This document shows, piece after piece, positions 11,521-21,372 of a DNA stretch of 64,000 bases (positions are counted from its first letter, which is position 1; each line of letters begins with the position of its first letter). Below the pieces are notes generated by a model. That model was not told the DNA's origin. It saw nothing but the letters and a program-made list of their open reading frames with translations, and made no database searches. Location: assembly GCA_963921935.1 (NCBI GenBank), contig OY998181.1:116890957-116954956 (forward strand), given 5' to 3'. This DNA is from Galeruca laticollis. Lineage: Eukaryota; Arthropoda; Insecta; Coleoptera; Chrysomelidae. A program made the translations under genes and the position numbers.

Positions 11521-12043
11521 ATGGATGTATGTTACATAAAAAATATCAAATCACTTTTTCAAATAGTATAACTGTATAATTATTAACGATCCTGTCTTTT
11601 ATGAATGTATGTTATATAAGAAATATCAAATCACTTTGTCCAATAGTGTAACTGTTTAATTATGAGTTACACTGTATTAAAGAATGTATGTTATATAAGA
11701 AATATCAACGATGTTATTATAATCAATCAATATTCAGGTGTAATTATTTAAATCACAATGTCTCATGTAAATTTCAAAAGTTCAATAATCAAATACATAG
11801 TATGAATGTATGTTTTATAAGAAATATCAACGATGTTATTGTAATAAATCAATATTCAGGTGTAATTATTTAAATCACAATGTCTCATGTAAATTTTAAA
11901 AGTTGAATAATCAAATAAAGAGTATGAATGTATGTTATATAAGAAATATCAACGATGTTATTATAATCAATCAATATTCAGGTGTAATTATTTAAATCAC
12001 AATGTCTCATGTAGATTTCAAAAGTTCAATAATCCAATAAAGA
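11521..12043. repeat. Tandem repeat array in BEL/Pao leader
   Basis: Five units each begin with a variant of ATGAATGTATGTTATATAAG, at 11521, 11601, 11681, 11802 and 11923. The first two are 80 bp and the last three are 121 bp. The 121-bp units differ from one another by only a few bases, for example ATAATCAATCAATATTCAGG in two of them. The array lies between the gag start and the primer binding site, in the untranslated leader. 11248-11520 between it and gag shows only AT-rich leader sequence. Confidence 0.85.
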
Positions 12044-12143
12044 GTTCTTGCTTTAGTAATAAATACCTTAATTGTTTCTGTTCACACTGACTACTGGGTT
12101 CAGTAGCTGTTGAAATCTGGACTATCTTCTATTCACTGATTCA

Positions 12144-12162
12144 ATTCGGCTTCGAATGACCA
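12144..12162 (-). promoter_or_regulatory. Candidate primer binding site of BEL/Pao element
   Basis: Directly inside the 5' LTR end (GAACA on the minus strand) the sequence is TGGTCATTCGAAGCCGAAT. It starts with the TGG expected opposite a tRNA CCA end. The tRNA identity could not be decided. Confidence 0.5.
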
Positions 12163-12911
12163 TGTTCTTATTAACCCTTTTTTACGTGGGCTAATAGATG
12201 GAATGGATAGTTCTTTGTTGTTAGCTGATGCTCTCGAAGGACCAAATGATTGTATTCAATATGTTGTAGAATGTATGATGAAATGGATGAAGAAATTAAA
12301 CACTTAGTTAACGTTCATTTTTATATATTTCAAGAATTTATAACTTTTTTATTTTTGCGTAGACAATTAAGAAACTCACTTGATCATACGCGTTACACTG
12401 TGATTATTTTGCACATAATATGAGGGATTAATGGATGATTGAAGATTAAATACATATGTTTGTTACCGGGATAAAAAACGCCGGGTGCTCTTATAACTTG
12501 AGTACCTTTATGTACTACGGTTAAATGATGAAGAGGCAAAATGTAAGATAGATGGCGTATTTATACGTCGGTTGACGTAGTTGCGAGGAAGGAGCAAAAT
12601 ATTAAGATCTGGCCAATGGGATTTTTTTTGGGTCCTGAAATGTTTCGTAGATACAGATAACAGAATTTTTATGAAGCGATAAGGTGTCGGGTACTTTGAA
12701 ATATTCATTGGAATTTCAGAAAACTATATTTATCTGTAAATCTTATGTGGTAGTAAAGTTAAAATGAATTTTTTGTTGATGTAAGGAAATATTAAATGTT
12801 GAGAAGGATATATTTAGTTATATGTTTTGAGCAGAATATTTGAATTGTATTATACAGGGGAAGTTGAAAATAAATCACAGGAGAATTTGGTAATTAAATC
12901 AAATTCGAACA
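12163..12911 (-). repeat. BEL/Pao 5' LTR, complete
   Basis: This 749-bp LTR starts TGTTC and ends GAACA on the plus strand. It lacks about 60 bp present in the 3' LTR (gap at about 12620) but has the U3 end that the 3' LTR lost. The true end at 12911 is fixed by the ACGGG duplication and by resumption of the THAP frame just after it. Confidence 0.85.
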
Positions 12912-12957
12912 ACGGGAGTGGATCCGTTTGTCTAAACGCGAACATAAATTTAATACC
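12912..12957 (+). pseudogene. THAP domain exon, 3' part after BEL/Pao
   Basis: After the second ACGGG the frame continues EWIRLSKREHKFNT, matching the Trp-containing middle block of a THAP domain in phase with 7275-7376. It is lost near 12957, where LINE-derived sequence begins, so the Cys-x2-His end of the domain is not present here. Confidence 0.75.
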
Positions 12958-13475
12958 ATAGAATATTAGACCATATAGTTATGCTCAAATTGAAAAACAA
13001 ATGTCACTAGCTCCTCTTGGTAATCGTAGAGATATGTTGGGGGCTATATTTATATTTAAACTCCTAAATGTGCAGGTTGATTGTGCGTATCTTTTGAATC
13101 ATATGGGGATTAGCATTCCTTGTCAGGGTCTTCGCCATCAAGTTACCTTTCATGTGCCCTTTCATAGAACAACATATGGTGCTATAAATAGATATCTGTA
13201 CTTTTTGAATAGCTTTAATTTTGATAATTTCAATACGTCTTTGGGCCAGTTCAAATATTGCTTAGGGCTATGATTTGTTGAGTTATGTTGTAATCTTAAT
13301 TTTTTTCATTTATATAAGTATTGTTTATTACCTGTAGCTACATGGAAAGTGTTATGTATTTCAAATTAATTGGTTATGCTGTATCAGTCTTTATACCTGC
13401 CCTTATTTTATTATTTATTGTTGTATTGTAACAGTTAGAGGGGTTTTCCCGTAATAAATAAATATTTTCTTAAAT
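12958..13475 (+). mobile_element. LINE (Jockey/CR1-type) 3' end
   Basis: The frame reads YAQIEKQMSLAPLGNRRDML, GAIFIFKLLNVQVDCAYLL, and FHRTTYGAINRYLYFLNSF, ending FKYCLGL and a stop at 13271-13273. This is the extreme C-terminus shared by non-LTR reverse transcriptases (RR....f..K...g, then R..YG...). It is followed by about 190 bp of 3' UTR ending in TAATAAATAAATATTTTC. The element is 5'-truncated and sits directly on the THAP exon remnant. Confidence 0.72.
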
Positions 13476-13635
13476 CCAAGTTGACAAATAATATTTTTAA
13501 ATCTTTATTTGATATTTAGTTATTACCAATAACAATTTCATTATTATTATTTTGAAGAATGCTCCACAGTACCTGAGTTGTACTTTATTGTTGTTCAATA
13601 GTACACTTATTTGCTATTTGCTGATTGTTTTATTC
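13476..13635. other. AT-rich spacer
   Basis: I see no feature between the LINE tail and the dispersed repeat. Confidence 0.3.
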
Positions 13636-14035
13636 CTTATATTTATTTACAAATTTAAATGTTTATAAAATAATCATGTCAAAAAATCCAAAAAGTATAA
13701 TATGTTTTTTTTGTATCAGTACAGTAATTATTTACTTTACGAAGTGAGCAAACAGATTTCAATCAGATCTTAGAATTATTGTTTTGCTCTGGTAGGCTGT
13801 CCGATTCCATATAACACTTTTACATGAATTCTCTTTGCCTTTATAATACTAATAATATCTCATTCAACCTGAACCATCCTCATTTTTCTTCAAAATGCAT
13901 TAGCAACGCATCATACGCAAGTTCTATTACATCAAATGAATTAGCCCGCGCTTACGGTTTTAAATTGTACTCTCTGCGTGACGTCATGCGCGCGGCGAAC
14001 GAATTTCGTACGGCTTGAGATCATATCTTCTATTT
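13636..14035 (+). repeat. Dispersed repeat, copy 2 of 2
   Basis: It is the same sequence as 1-395 with scattered substitutions and a short insertion near 13715. The pair lies about 13.6 kb apart in the same orientation and brackets the first block of transposons. It ends just after GACGTCATGCGCGCGGCGAA. Confidence 0.75.
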
Positions 14036-14711
14036 TGTTGCATCATGCTATTGCTCTATGGACAGTAGAACCATGCCCACTTTCTATCGATTGTTCTATT
14101 ACCGTCAAGAATAGAGGCCCTTGTGGTGATGGCAAAGAATACATTGTTGGTTGTATTCTTTGGTGATGGGCAAAACCAGTACAATTGGTTGTACTAGCTG
14201 ATATGTTTCTTGGGACTTCAGTATATTTGATAGTTGATTAACAACGAGGATGACTTCAGATTTAGAACTTTATTTTTTAAGACATTGGGTGCGTTCATCC
14301 GAGGCACCGATCCCTGTGCGCTCAGGTAGCGACCTTTAAACATTTTATGAAGGTGACACTTTCCCTACTTTGCTACTTGAGCCAAAGAATACAGTTGGTG
14401 TATTCTTTGCTTGAGCGCTCAGGGAGCGGTCGCCATTTTATAGATCGTATTTATTTTTGCTCAGTCGATCAAGTATCGTTGATCATAAGACAAGTACTGG
14501 CAATTTTGAATTTAAATTGCGAGCGAGCTGTTGATACAGGAGAGTTTTTTAGAATGGAAAGTGTGGGTTTAGATGAAAATATTCATGGACTATTAACAAA
14601 TGATGCCGGTGTGGTAGAGCAAGACGAGGAAGGCGGTATAGCAAGTTTTGTAATTAAAACTCACAAATTATTGCATTTTAAGAATGTCCTAAGTATATTA
14701 TTTTTAAAATG
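14036..14711. other. Short hairpins and a possible PIF-type end
   Basis: There are two small palindromic repeats, around 14126-14160 (AAAGAATACA and TGTATTCTTT) and 14383-14410 (AAAGAATACA and TGTATTCTTT again). Between them are GGGTGCGTTCATCCGAGG (14287 on) and a related GAGCGCTCAGGGAGCGG (14413 on), which resemble the termini of PIF/Harbinger-like elements. The 121-aa frame at 14347 has no known domain. Confidence 0.35.
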
Positions 14712-14870
14712 AATTACTTCAACTGCCTGTCTCGTCCTTCTAAAATGTTCTTTGAATAAAACATCGTCAAATCTGTGGACTGATTCTTCACCAAAATTTG
14801 CATTTATTGGTCTTCTTTCCCTCAATCTACCTTCTAACATATATCCTGGAATAGGATTAACAATACAAAT
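14712..14870 (-). pseudogene. Possible PIF/Harbinger transposase N-terminal scrap
   Basis: Within a longer minus-strand frame (15119-14661) the part RLRERRPINANFGEESVHRF then FKEHFRRTRQAVEVI resembles the start of HARBI1-like transposases, which carry a F..HFR..R..F signature. The rest of the frame does not match, and no DDE core follows. The nearby GGGTGCGTTC-type sequence fits, but the call is tentative. Confidence 0.35.
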
Positions 14871-15164
14871 TGAGAAGTAATAACAATGAATTGTATTCTT
14901 TGGTAATAACGGAATAAACAAGGAAGAAACTGAAAAATAATCAACGAATGACATAAATAATACGCGCACGCAAGTGGGGATCACAAATCCCAAGAAATAG
15001 CCGTTCATCATAATGAAAGAGCGATCAAGTAAAATATGCTGGGGATTAGGTAGCGCTACTTTCACAGCGATCCCAAAAATTTCCATATGAACGCAGCCAA
15101 TAATAATTACAATCGACATGACAACATAGACAAATGATCAATCCCCCATATACATATAAATTTA

Positions 15165-16130
15165 CGCCGTGACTAGCAGTACATCGGATGTACGAATTTA
15201 TTTTGTACATCGGCCTTGTGGTTATTCTTCTATTCTTTTTATAAATTAATTTACCTACTGTGATAGGTTATACTGTAATCATACTTATTTACATATACAG
15301 GGCGTTTCATTACTAATTGAAAATATTATAATCCCGAGTTCAAAAGTGCCTCTTAATCCCTCAGGTGATTGTTTCGAAAAATATGCACTTTAGTCCCTTG
15401 GTATATAATATACTATTAAGTACTGGGCATAAATAATTTTTAAATCAAACAACCTGTATCTGAGACATGAGACACATTTTATCTAGGTGATTTGGATTAA
15501 ATCATCATATTCTGAGTTCATGATTCTAGTTGAAATATTTTCAATTAGTAATTAAGCACCCTGTATTTATTTTTTTAATAATGTTTGTATTGAAATGCGA
15601 GAAAAGGAAAAAGTGTCTTTATTTGAACCATCATTATGTAATACTCAACGAACCCTATATCGCATGTGAGGAAACAACAATGTGCATTTCAAAACTGCAA
15701 TTTACAACCACCTAAAACGTAACATAGGAAATCAACTTTTATAACCGAGACTGATTATACTGAAAAACGCACAGAAAGGAAATTTGAAAAATATAAAAAG
15801 TTTATGTTGGTGCTACGAGATATTGCCAGTTTGATGTCTGAGCAATCAGGAGATATTTTCGATTTATCAATGCAAAGTATTTGAAACTACCTAACTCACA
15901 AACCCTAAATACTTATAAGTATTACAAAATAAACACAATTTATATTAAAGTATATCTATGATCTGAAATAATGTAAATAAACCAGTCAAAAGACAAGCTT
16001 TTTTATAATAGGCAAAGTTTACAGAATTGAATAATAATAGGTTACAATAATTGAAAACGCGCACTTCGACCAATCACAAGTCCGATGTACAAAATAAATT
16101 CGTACATCCGATGTACTGCTAGTCACGGCG
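15165..16130. mobile_element. 966-bp inverted-repeat element, 9-bp target duplication
   Basis: The ends are CGCCGTGACTAGCAGTACAT and its exact complement at 16111-16130. Near-perfect pairing continues for about 50 bp to CATCGG. Exact 9-bp direct repeats ATAAATTTA flank it (15156-15164 and 16131-16139). A 9-bp duplication fits Mutator-like or Merlin elements better than mariner. No transposase is present. It carries a nested TA-flanked MITE (15298-15563). Confidence 0.85.
15298..15563. mobile_element. Nested 266-bp mariner-type MITE
   Basis: The ends are CAGGGCGTTTCATTACTAAT at left and the complement of CAGGGTGCTTAATTACTAAT at right. TA dinucleotides flank it (15296-15297 and 15564-15565). 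Inverted similarity runs about 30 bp. TA duplication and a CAGGG terminus suggest Tc1/mariner mobilisation. It lies wholly inside the 966-bp element, so it inserted later. Confidence 0.8.
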
Positions 16131-16139
16131 ATAAATTTA

Positions 16140-16555
16140 TTACGTATATGCAATCCCCATTGACAGTGTTGATGGCTGTCATACTTCAATTGGCGTTTTC
16201 ATACATTACACTAGCACACGCCATACAGTACATCAAACTGTAACGTACAGTACGTGCCGTACAATCGTACGACGGGACCGAGCGAGGGAAAAATCTGACC
16301 CGTATCTCTTACTAAACAACTGAACAGTTTTAAGTAGTTGGGGTTCTATTCTGTTGCGATTACATTACCATACGCACAATACTTGCTGGTGTTGTACACT
16401 GACCTATAACAGTGTTGCCAGAGCGATCTACTGAAATATCGCCACGAGCGGGTATGAAACGGTCGCCACATGTTTCAAGTACATGGGAGAGTAAATATGT
16501 AAAATAAAACAATGTATAACACATGGTAATTATTTGTAATGTTAAATATATTTAC
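16140..16555. other. Spacer and presumed intron next to YqaJ exon
   Basis: There is no gene. It contains GC-richer small palindromes (GTACAGTACGTGCCGTAC, near 16245) and the donor GTAAAT of the YqaJ exon at 16555-16550. Confidence 0.3.
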
Positions 16556-16802
16556 CATCAGGAGAAGCACCTAGAAAACCGTGTTGAACATCTACCCACA
16601 ATCCTGAATAAACCACCACAACACTTTGTACTTGTTCAAAAATGCTCATAGCCACTTTTTCCTTAAGAATTCCATACTCCATTGCCTCCGTCATACAATA
16701 AGTCTTTTTAAGAACAGTTTTAACAAGAGAATGACAAGGTGTATTTGTTTTTCTCTTAACAACCTGTCCAAAGAGAGAAGCAGTCAAAAAAATATTTACC
16801 AT
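16556..16802 (-). CDS. Exon encoding N-terminal half of a YqaJ-type exonuclease domain
   Basis: The frame reads FLTASLFGQVVKRK, then TEAMEYGILKEKVAM, then SGLWVDVQHGFLGASPDG. It then hits a GTAAAT donor in phase 1. The order LTAS.FG, AM.YG..E..A and GL.VD..H.FLGASPDG is that of the YqaJ-like viral recombinase/alkaline exonuclease fold, in which the Glu of YG..E and the Asp of SPDG are catalytic. It would act as a DNA 5'-3' exonuclease. The second half, with the last catalytic E.K pair, is not visible. In insects such domains occur in many multicopy, transposon-associated genes, so host or mobile origin is open. The frame is short and there is an in-frame stop just upstream, so it may be a remnant. 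Confidence 0.6.
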
Positions 16803-17329
16803 TCAGGTGATCACACATATGTGTATCTGTCATGAAAAAAAGAAAATGAACCAACTATTTTTTTGTATAATGAAGGAAAAATGTTTCAGTTCCAATCTCC
16901 ACAACACATATGATCAATATTTGCAAACAAGGTAGAAGCAAACTTGTACATGTTGATTGTATGTTTGATTTTGTACTGTATATATCGATCTCCCCACAAT
17001 ATATAGTATTATTTGTCATTACAGATCTTTCGCTTTAAATTTTTTATTAGTTGTTATAGTTGCTTTGTAAGTTTTTTAAACGTTTGCTATTTTAAATTGA
17101 AATTCCTCAATGTACCTTACTTTCTTCTTTCTATTAAATGTAAAGCATTGTATTACAAGTAAATATTTCTTTGTAGAATAAATTTGGAAACTGTTTGTTT
17201 ATATTATTTGTTTCTAAATAAAATTGACTATATTTACACATGTAGTTGAAAAAAGAGCCTACATGTCAAATAAAATTTGAAAGCAACCAACAGAAACTCT
17301 GAACTGATACAAATATGATTAGATTGAGG
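16803..17329. other. AT-rich spacer
   Basis: I recognise no coding or repeat feature in this stretch. Confidence 0.3.
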
Positions 17330-17701
17330 CAAAGTTGTGACACGACGTTCTGTGTTTTCAGACTAAATGGCCTATTTTAAATCATGTAAATTTGCAACTT
17401 TTCCGCAGTTTAATTTTCTTAGCATGAAACAAACAAAAATGTATAATCATGAAAACATTTTATTATGTTAATATAAATGGTACAAATTTTGAAAGGTAGA
17501 ATGTTTTTAGAGTATGTATATTTACATTTATGAAACTCTTAAATAATCAAAAATCTACACTCAAATGGAAATTATGTCAACAAATTTTGTTTGTATCTGT
17601 GTATATAATATTCTCTTATCTATGCACAGCTGTGCTGTGGTTTGGATGCAACATAAAAAACAGAGATAAGCACAAATCACCCATGGAGATAAGGTTTATG
17701 C

Positions 17702-18376
17702 CTTAGACTAGGAAAGAGAGGGGACTCGTAACGCTGTCAACTATTGTGATACCAATGCCCACCAAGTCATAAACTTCGTTATCGTTATATGATAGTTATA
17801 AAAGACTAAAATTTTTATTTTATAAATTAATCTTTATACATGGGAGATTTAAAAATAAAACTATGTTGATTTATTTAACTTATATCAAAATTGTAGACAT
17901 TAGTAATTAGTAATTATGATCTTTTGGGGTTAGGAATTCCGAGAAACTGAACAATAGATTCGTTAATTTTTAATGAAAAAGTTTCGTAATGTCTTTTCTA
18001 CTAACATAATTGAATTTATTATGAAATACGTTTTAACTCACTAGTAGGGTTTTATGATTAAAAGCTTATTTTTTAAGATATAAAGAAAAAAGTAGCTACC
18101 AAAAAAATAAGTTAGGGATAACTTACCTATGAAACGAAATTTCAGGTTCTTTCTTTCTGCTAGAACTCTTACAATGGTAATCACAACAATTAACCATCTT
18201 AACAAAATCAAAAGTCCACTTTAAAATCACTTTAATCGCTCAATAATCGCAAAAAACTCTCAGGTGTTCACTATAGCGTTGACCACCAAAAAATGGCGTC
18301 GGCTTTGAAATATGCATCAAACCGTCACCACAGCTTGCATAGAGAGTTACGCGTCCCCTCTCTTTCCTAGTCTAAG
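17702..18376. mobile_element. 675-bp MITE with 8-bp target duplication
   Basis: The ends CTTAGACTAGGAAAGAGAGG and its complement pair over about 24 bp, then imperfectly further in. Exact 8-bp direct repeats GTTTATGC flank it (17694-17701 and 18377-18384). Copy B of the host repeat has a diverged but uninterrupted version of the site (near 61489), consistent with insertion. There is no transposase frame. An 8-bp duplication fits hAT, P or Merlin, and the terminus alone does not decide. Confidence 0.88.
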
Positions 18377-18487
18377 GTTTATGCACTCACAAATAGTTGA
18401 AATATTTAAAATGGAAACATTCGAACAGAGATGCGTTTGTCAAGAGTGGAAAGACAGAGAGAGAAAATATGTTGAATAAGTAAAAGC

Positions 18488-20590
18488 CATTGACATACTA
18501 TAAGGCCTTTCGTTTATTTGGGCTTCAAGCACTTATGCGTGACACCTCAGTCGTAACGACTTTTAAGATAAACGAACAGGGCGTGTATTCTGTATCGTCT
18601 CGTTTCTATGAGTATAGAGAGAAAATTTCTTTCCATTTCGTGAACCTATTCTGTACGATTCATTCTATATCTATTCGGTAATGCTCGGCTATAGAGAACT
18701 GATAATTATTGGATATAAAAACATTGACCTGTTCTTAGGGGAATTTGGGATATCTCTTGATTAAGTCGGCAACAATAGCAACATTTGTTTGTTTATTTCT
18801 CAGGAGGATAATAATAGTTACGAGAATTATTTCATATTTCATTGTGGGAGTCAATTATTAAAATAACTGTTATTATAGTGTGTGGTGTAAATATTATAAA
18901 CTATAGCATAGCATATATTATATGTTGTTAGTTTTCGTTTTTTAATCTTTATTGCGAGTACATTATAAAGTTTGGAAACAATTATTTTGCTACAAGTAGA
19001 AGATGAAGTAGGTACGACAAAACTAATTACGTTTAGAGAGAAGAATTTATTAATCCTTAAAATCGCCAATGTTAAATATATTGAACTTCTTAAGAATTGG
19101 ATTAATGACAAAAATTAAGAAGTTTAGTATTTAATTTTACACAACGTTCAACACAGAAATATTTCACATTTACAGGTAACACCGTAAATGGCCATAAATA
19201 CGTATTATTTAGGCACCCTTTGCAGTTGTTTACATATTAAATTGCAATAATATTAATAATACGTAATTATCCAAAAATTATTTTTCCAGCATATATAAAC
19301 TTGTATATATAAACCACAAAACACCATAATCATAACATAACAGAGACAACACACTGTCTCTGAACATAACGATATGCACCTTTCCTTTGAAAAATGTAAA
19401 CATGCCAACAAAGATAAATCTAAATGATTGTGTGTTAAAAAGAGACAGGTATCATAGAAAGACCTAAAATGGTCTTTCTACCTTTCTACCGAACGAAGCG
19501 TTCGTGAAGCACGACCACTGCCGATGTTGCTTACAGAATAAGGTAAAGTGGTATAGAGAATTTATAGAAAGAAATTTCCTCTCTATGACGATACAGAATA
19601 CGCGCTCTCTGGATTTTTAAGATCCTCAAATTATCTGTGCTCAAAATCACTTGTCAAAGTCAAAGATTTTGTAATTACAAAAGTTTAGTAGCCTGTCCAA
19701 GCGAGGGTTGTTTAATACCAAAAGTAAATACCGTAGCGTCCAAGCGAGGATTGGTATTAACCGTAACGTCATTGTTTGATGTCAAATTACGTCACGGTTA
19801 AAACCACCAGTAACCCTGTCAGGAGCAGAGTTATAGCGGTTGATAGATGTGATATTTGAGATTTGTTTATGGCATATTCATTAATACTGAAGTTCTTAAG
19901 TTTCCAAATAGGAAAACGATAATAAACATTGAAAAACAAAACAAAATAAGGAAAATGTATCTAAACAAATCGTCTAGACCGTACACAAAGTTTATAAAGA
20001 CATTGGTAAATACCGATATATCAAAGCGACCAGTATAACCGTGACGTATTTTGACATTTGTAGACATTACCGCCGGTAATAACCACTCGCTCGCTTGGAC
20101 AGGCTATAGCAGGTTACTTTTACCCTTGTTATAAACAAAGCTGTACTTAGCTGTATTTGTTAAATGTAAATTAATTATGGAAAACCAAGCGGGACCTTCA
20201 AAACAATATATACTTAATATATTTGATCATAAAAAGCATTAAAAGGTTCTAGTACAAATGAATTTACATTAAACAAGTTCCTTATTATTGCTGTTGTTAG
20301 AAGAACAGTTCTCAATTATAGTGTGTTAAATATAATTTTGCATATTTAGGTATTTTTAATAAGTTTAAATCGTAATCGGCACCGTCTTAACTTTAACCTC
20401 GTTAAACGTCAAATATTAAATGTCTGTGGCTTGAAGTTCATACTTTTGGGTATCTGCTCAAGGGGCAAGGGGAAGGTAAGACTAGGCGTCACACCCCATA
20501 ATAAACGAACGGAATTCATTCGCTACGAGCGGCTAAAAGAGAATAATCGAAAGGCCTTTATACTATATACTATAGTATAATATGTCAATG
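18488..20590. mobile_element. 2.1-kb DNA transposon, CATTGACATA ends, 8-bp duplication
   Basis: The element starts CATTGACATACTATAAGGCC and ends in TATGTCAATG. The right end has an extra stretch of about 20 bp of TATA-like sequence before the matching AAAGGCCTTT. Exact 8-bp repeats GTAAAAGC flank it (18480-18487 and 20591-20598). Copy B shows the uninterrupted site GTAAAAGCCGATTC. The 34-bp element at 6677 shares the ends. No complete transposase frame is present, so it is non-autonomous. Inside are an inverted pair around 18570-18660 and 19540-19610 (GTATTCTGTATCGTC), a segment 18735-18925 that recurs reversed at 42125-42345, and a nested 421-bp element. Confidence 0.88.
19687..20107. mobile_element. 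Nested inverted-repeat MITE of about 420 bp
   Basis: The left end TAGCCTGTCCAAGCGAG (19689 on) pairs with CTCGCTTGGACAGGCTA near 20088-20105. Weaker inverted similarity extends inward, for example TTACGTCACGGTT against the complement of AACCGTGACGTATT. The flanking TAG or TA leaves the duplication length ambiguous. It lies inside the 2.1-kb element. Confidence 0.65.
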
Positions 20591-21064
20591 GTAAAAGCCG
20601 ATTCAGTACTACTATCGACATCTATCGTAAATATTTTGAACCAAATAATTACTAAATTAGTAACTAGTATTGTGTAGGTTTTTAGGTTCATATACCTGTG
20701 AGGAGGTCCCTCTTAAGGTGTTAATGAAATTTATTTGCACTTTTCAAATTAAAATATAGACTCCAGTTATAATTACACAATTTGCAAATAAATATATCAA
20801 TCTCTCAACTTCAGCTAATACCCTAATACACTAATAAAATATGTCAATATGTGTATAATCTTCTTTTTGTTCTAAAATCCATACCTGTCCTATATCCCTA
20901 CCGAGGCAACTCTCAATGTGTGCAAATGCTCGGTTGTTGCCCCCGAGCGAGAAAAGTCTTAAACCTTTGTTGTTTTGTCTTATAACATGTTTACAGCCAG
21001 AAGAAAAAGAGGGAAGATGGGAGCAGCCACTCCCAGACGTTTGCAAGAGCATGAGCATTCCCAA

Positions 21065-21366
21065 TAGATACATGAACCTGCGCTGGCCATATGTCGTAAC
21101 GGCGGAGGCCAAAAAACCAAAAGAAGAAGAATAAGATTTTTTATTGTTTGTTGTTTTTGTTTAGTGTATTTGTTGCAAAAAACTTTTTAAAATTAGTTCA
21201 ATGTCCTGTTAAAGACTTGGTAAGTTTCTTTGGTTATTCGGTATAAAGATAAAAATCATTTTAACCATTTTATAGTTTCTCTACTTTTATCATACACATG
21301 GTGACAAGATTTTTAATTTAGCTGCTGTTAACAGGAATGCGCTAACAAAAAACATATTTTTTGCAG
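21065..21366. other. Sequence upstream of THAP gene
   Basis: It ends in the polypyrimidine tract and acceptor TTTTTTGCAG at 21357-21366, immediately before the THAP coding exon. No exon upstream is recognised. The region may be 5' UTR intron or promoter. Confidence 0.35.
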
Positions 21367-21372
21367 AATAAA

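Larger units (their letters stand above)
7377..12911 (-). mobile_element. BEL/Pao LTR retrotransposon, internally deleted
   Basis: The element is bounded by TGTTC at 7377 and GAACA at 12911, a perfect short inverted end pair. It is flanked by the 5-bp duplication ACGGG (7372-7376 and 12912-12916). It reads on the minus strand: 5' LTR 12911-12163, primer binding site, long leader with tandem repeats, gag, protease and RT, then the 3' LTR remnant ending at 7377. A deletion joins pol in the RT/RNase H region to the middle of the 3' LTR near 8002, removing RNase H, integrase, the polypurine tract and about 150-200 bp of U3. Family markers are the DUF1759-like gag, the LLDPGSQ protease and the Pao-type RT. 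It is dead by deletion, stops and loss of catalytic residues. Confidence 0.9.
17330..21064 (+). repeat. Composite repeat copy A, interrupted twice
   Basis: 17335-17700, 18378-18487 and 20591-21064 together match copy B (59662-62050) in order. The pieces between are two younger transposons (17702-18376 and 18488-20590). Shared landmarks are AAAGTTGTGACACGACGTTC, CTACACTCAAATGGA, GAGTGGAAAGACAGAGAGAG and CGATTCAGTACTACTATCG. Near the end, a 46-residue frame beginning MCANARLLPPSEKSLKPLLF at 20916 is kept almost unchanged in both copies, but it has no known domain. The family is not recognised and the true ends are uncertain. Confidence 0.75.

Noticed and set aside
11521..12043. Regularly spaced repeats considered as a CRISPR array
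   Set aside because: Units of 80-121 bp are contiguous, with no unique spacers, and the context is a eukaryotic retrotransposon leader.
14661..15119. 152-aa minus frame as an intact gene
   Set aside because: Only a central part resembles PIF-type transposase; the first half is hydrophobic low-complexity sequence.
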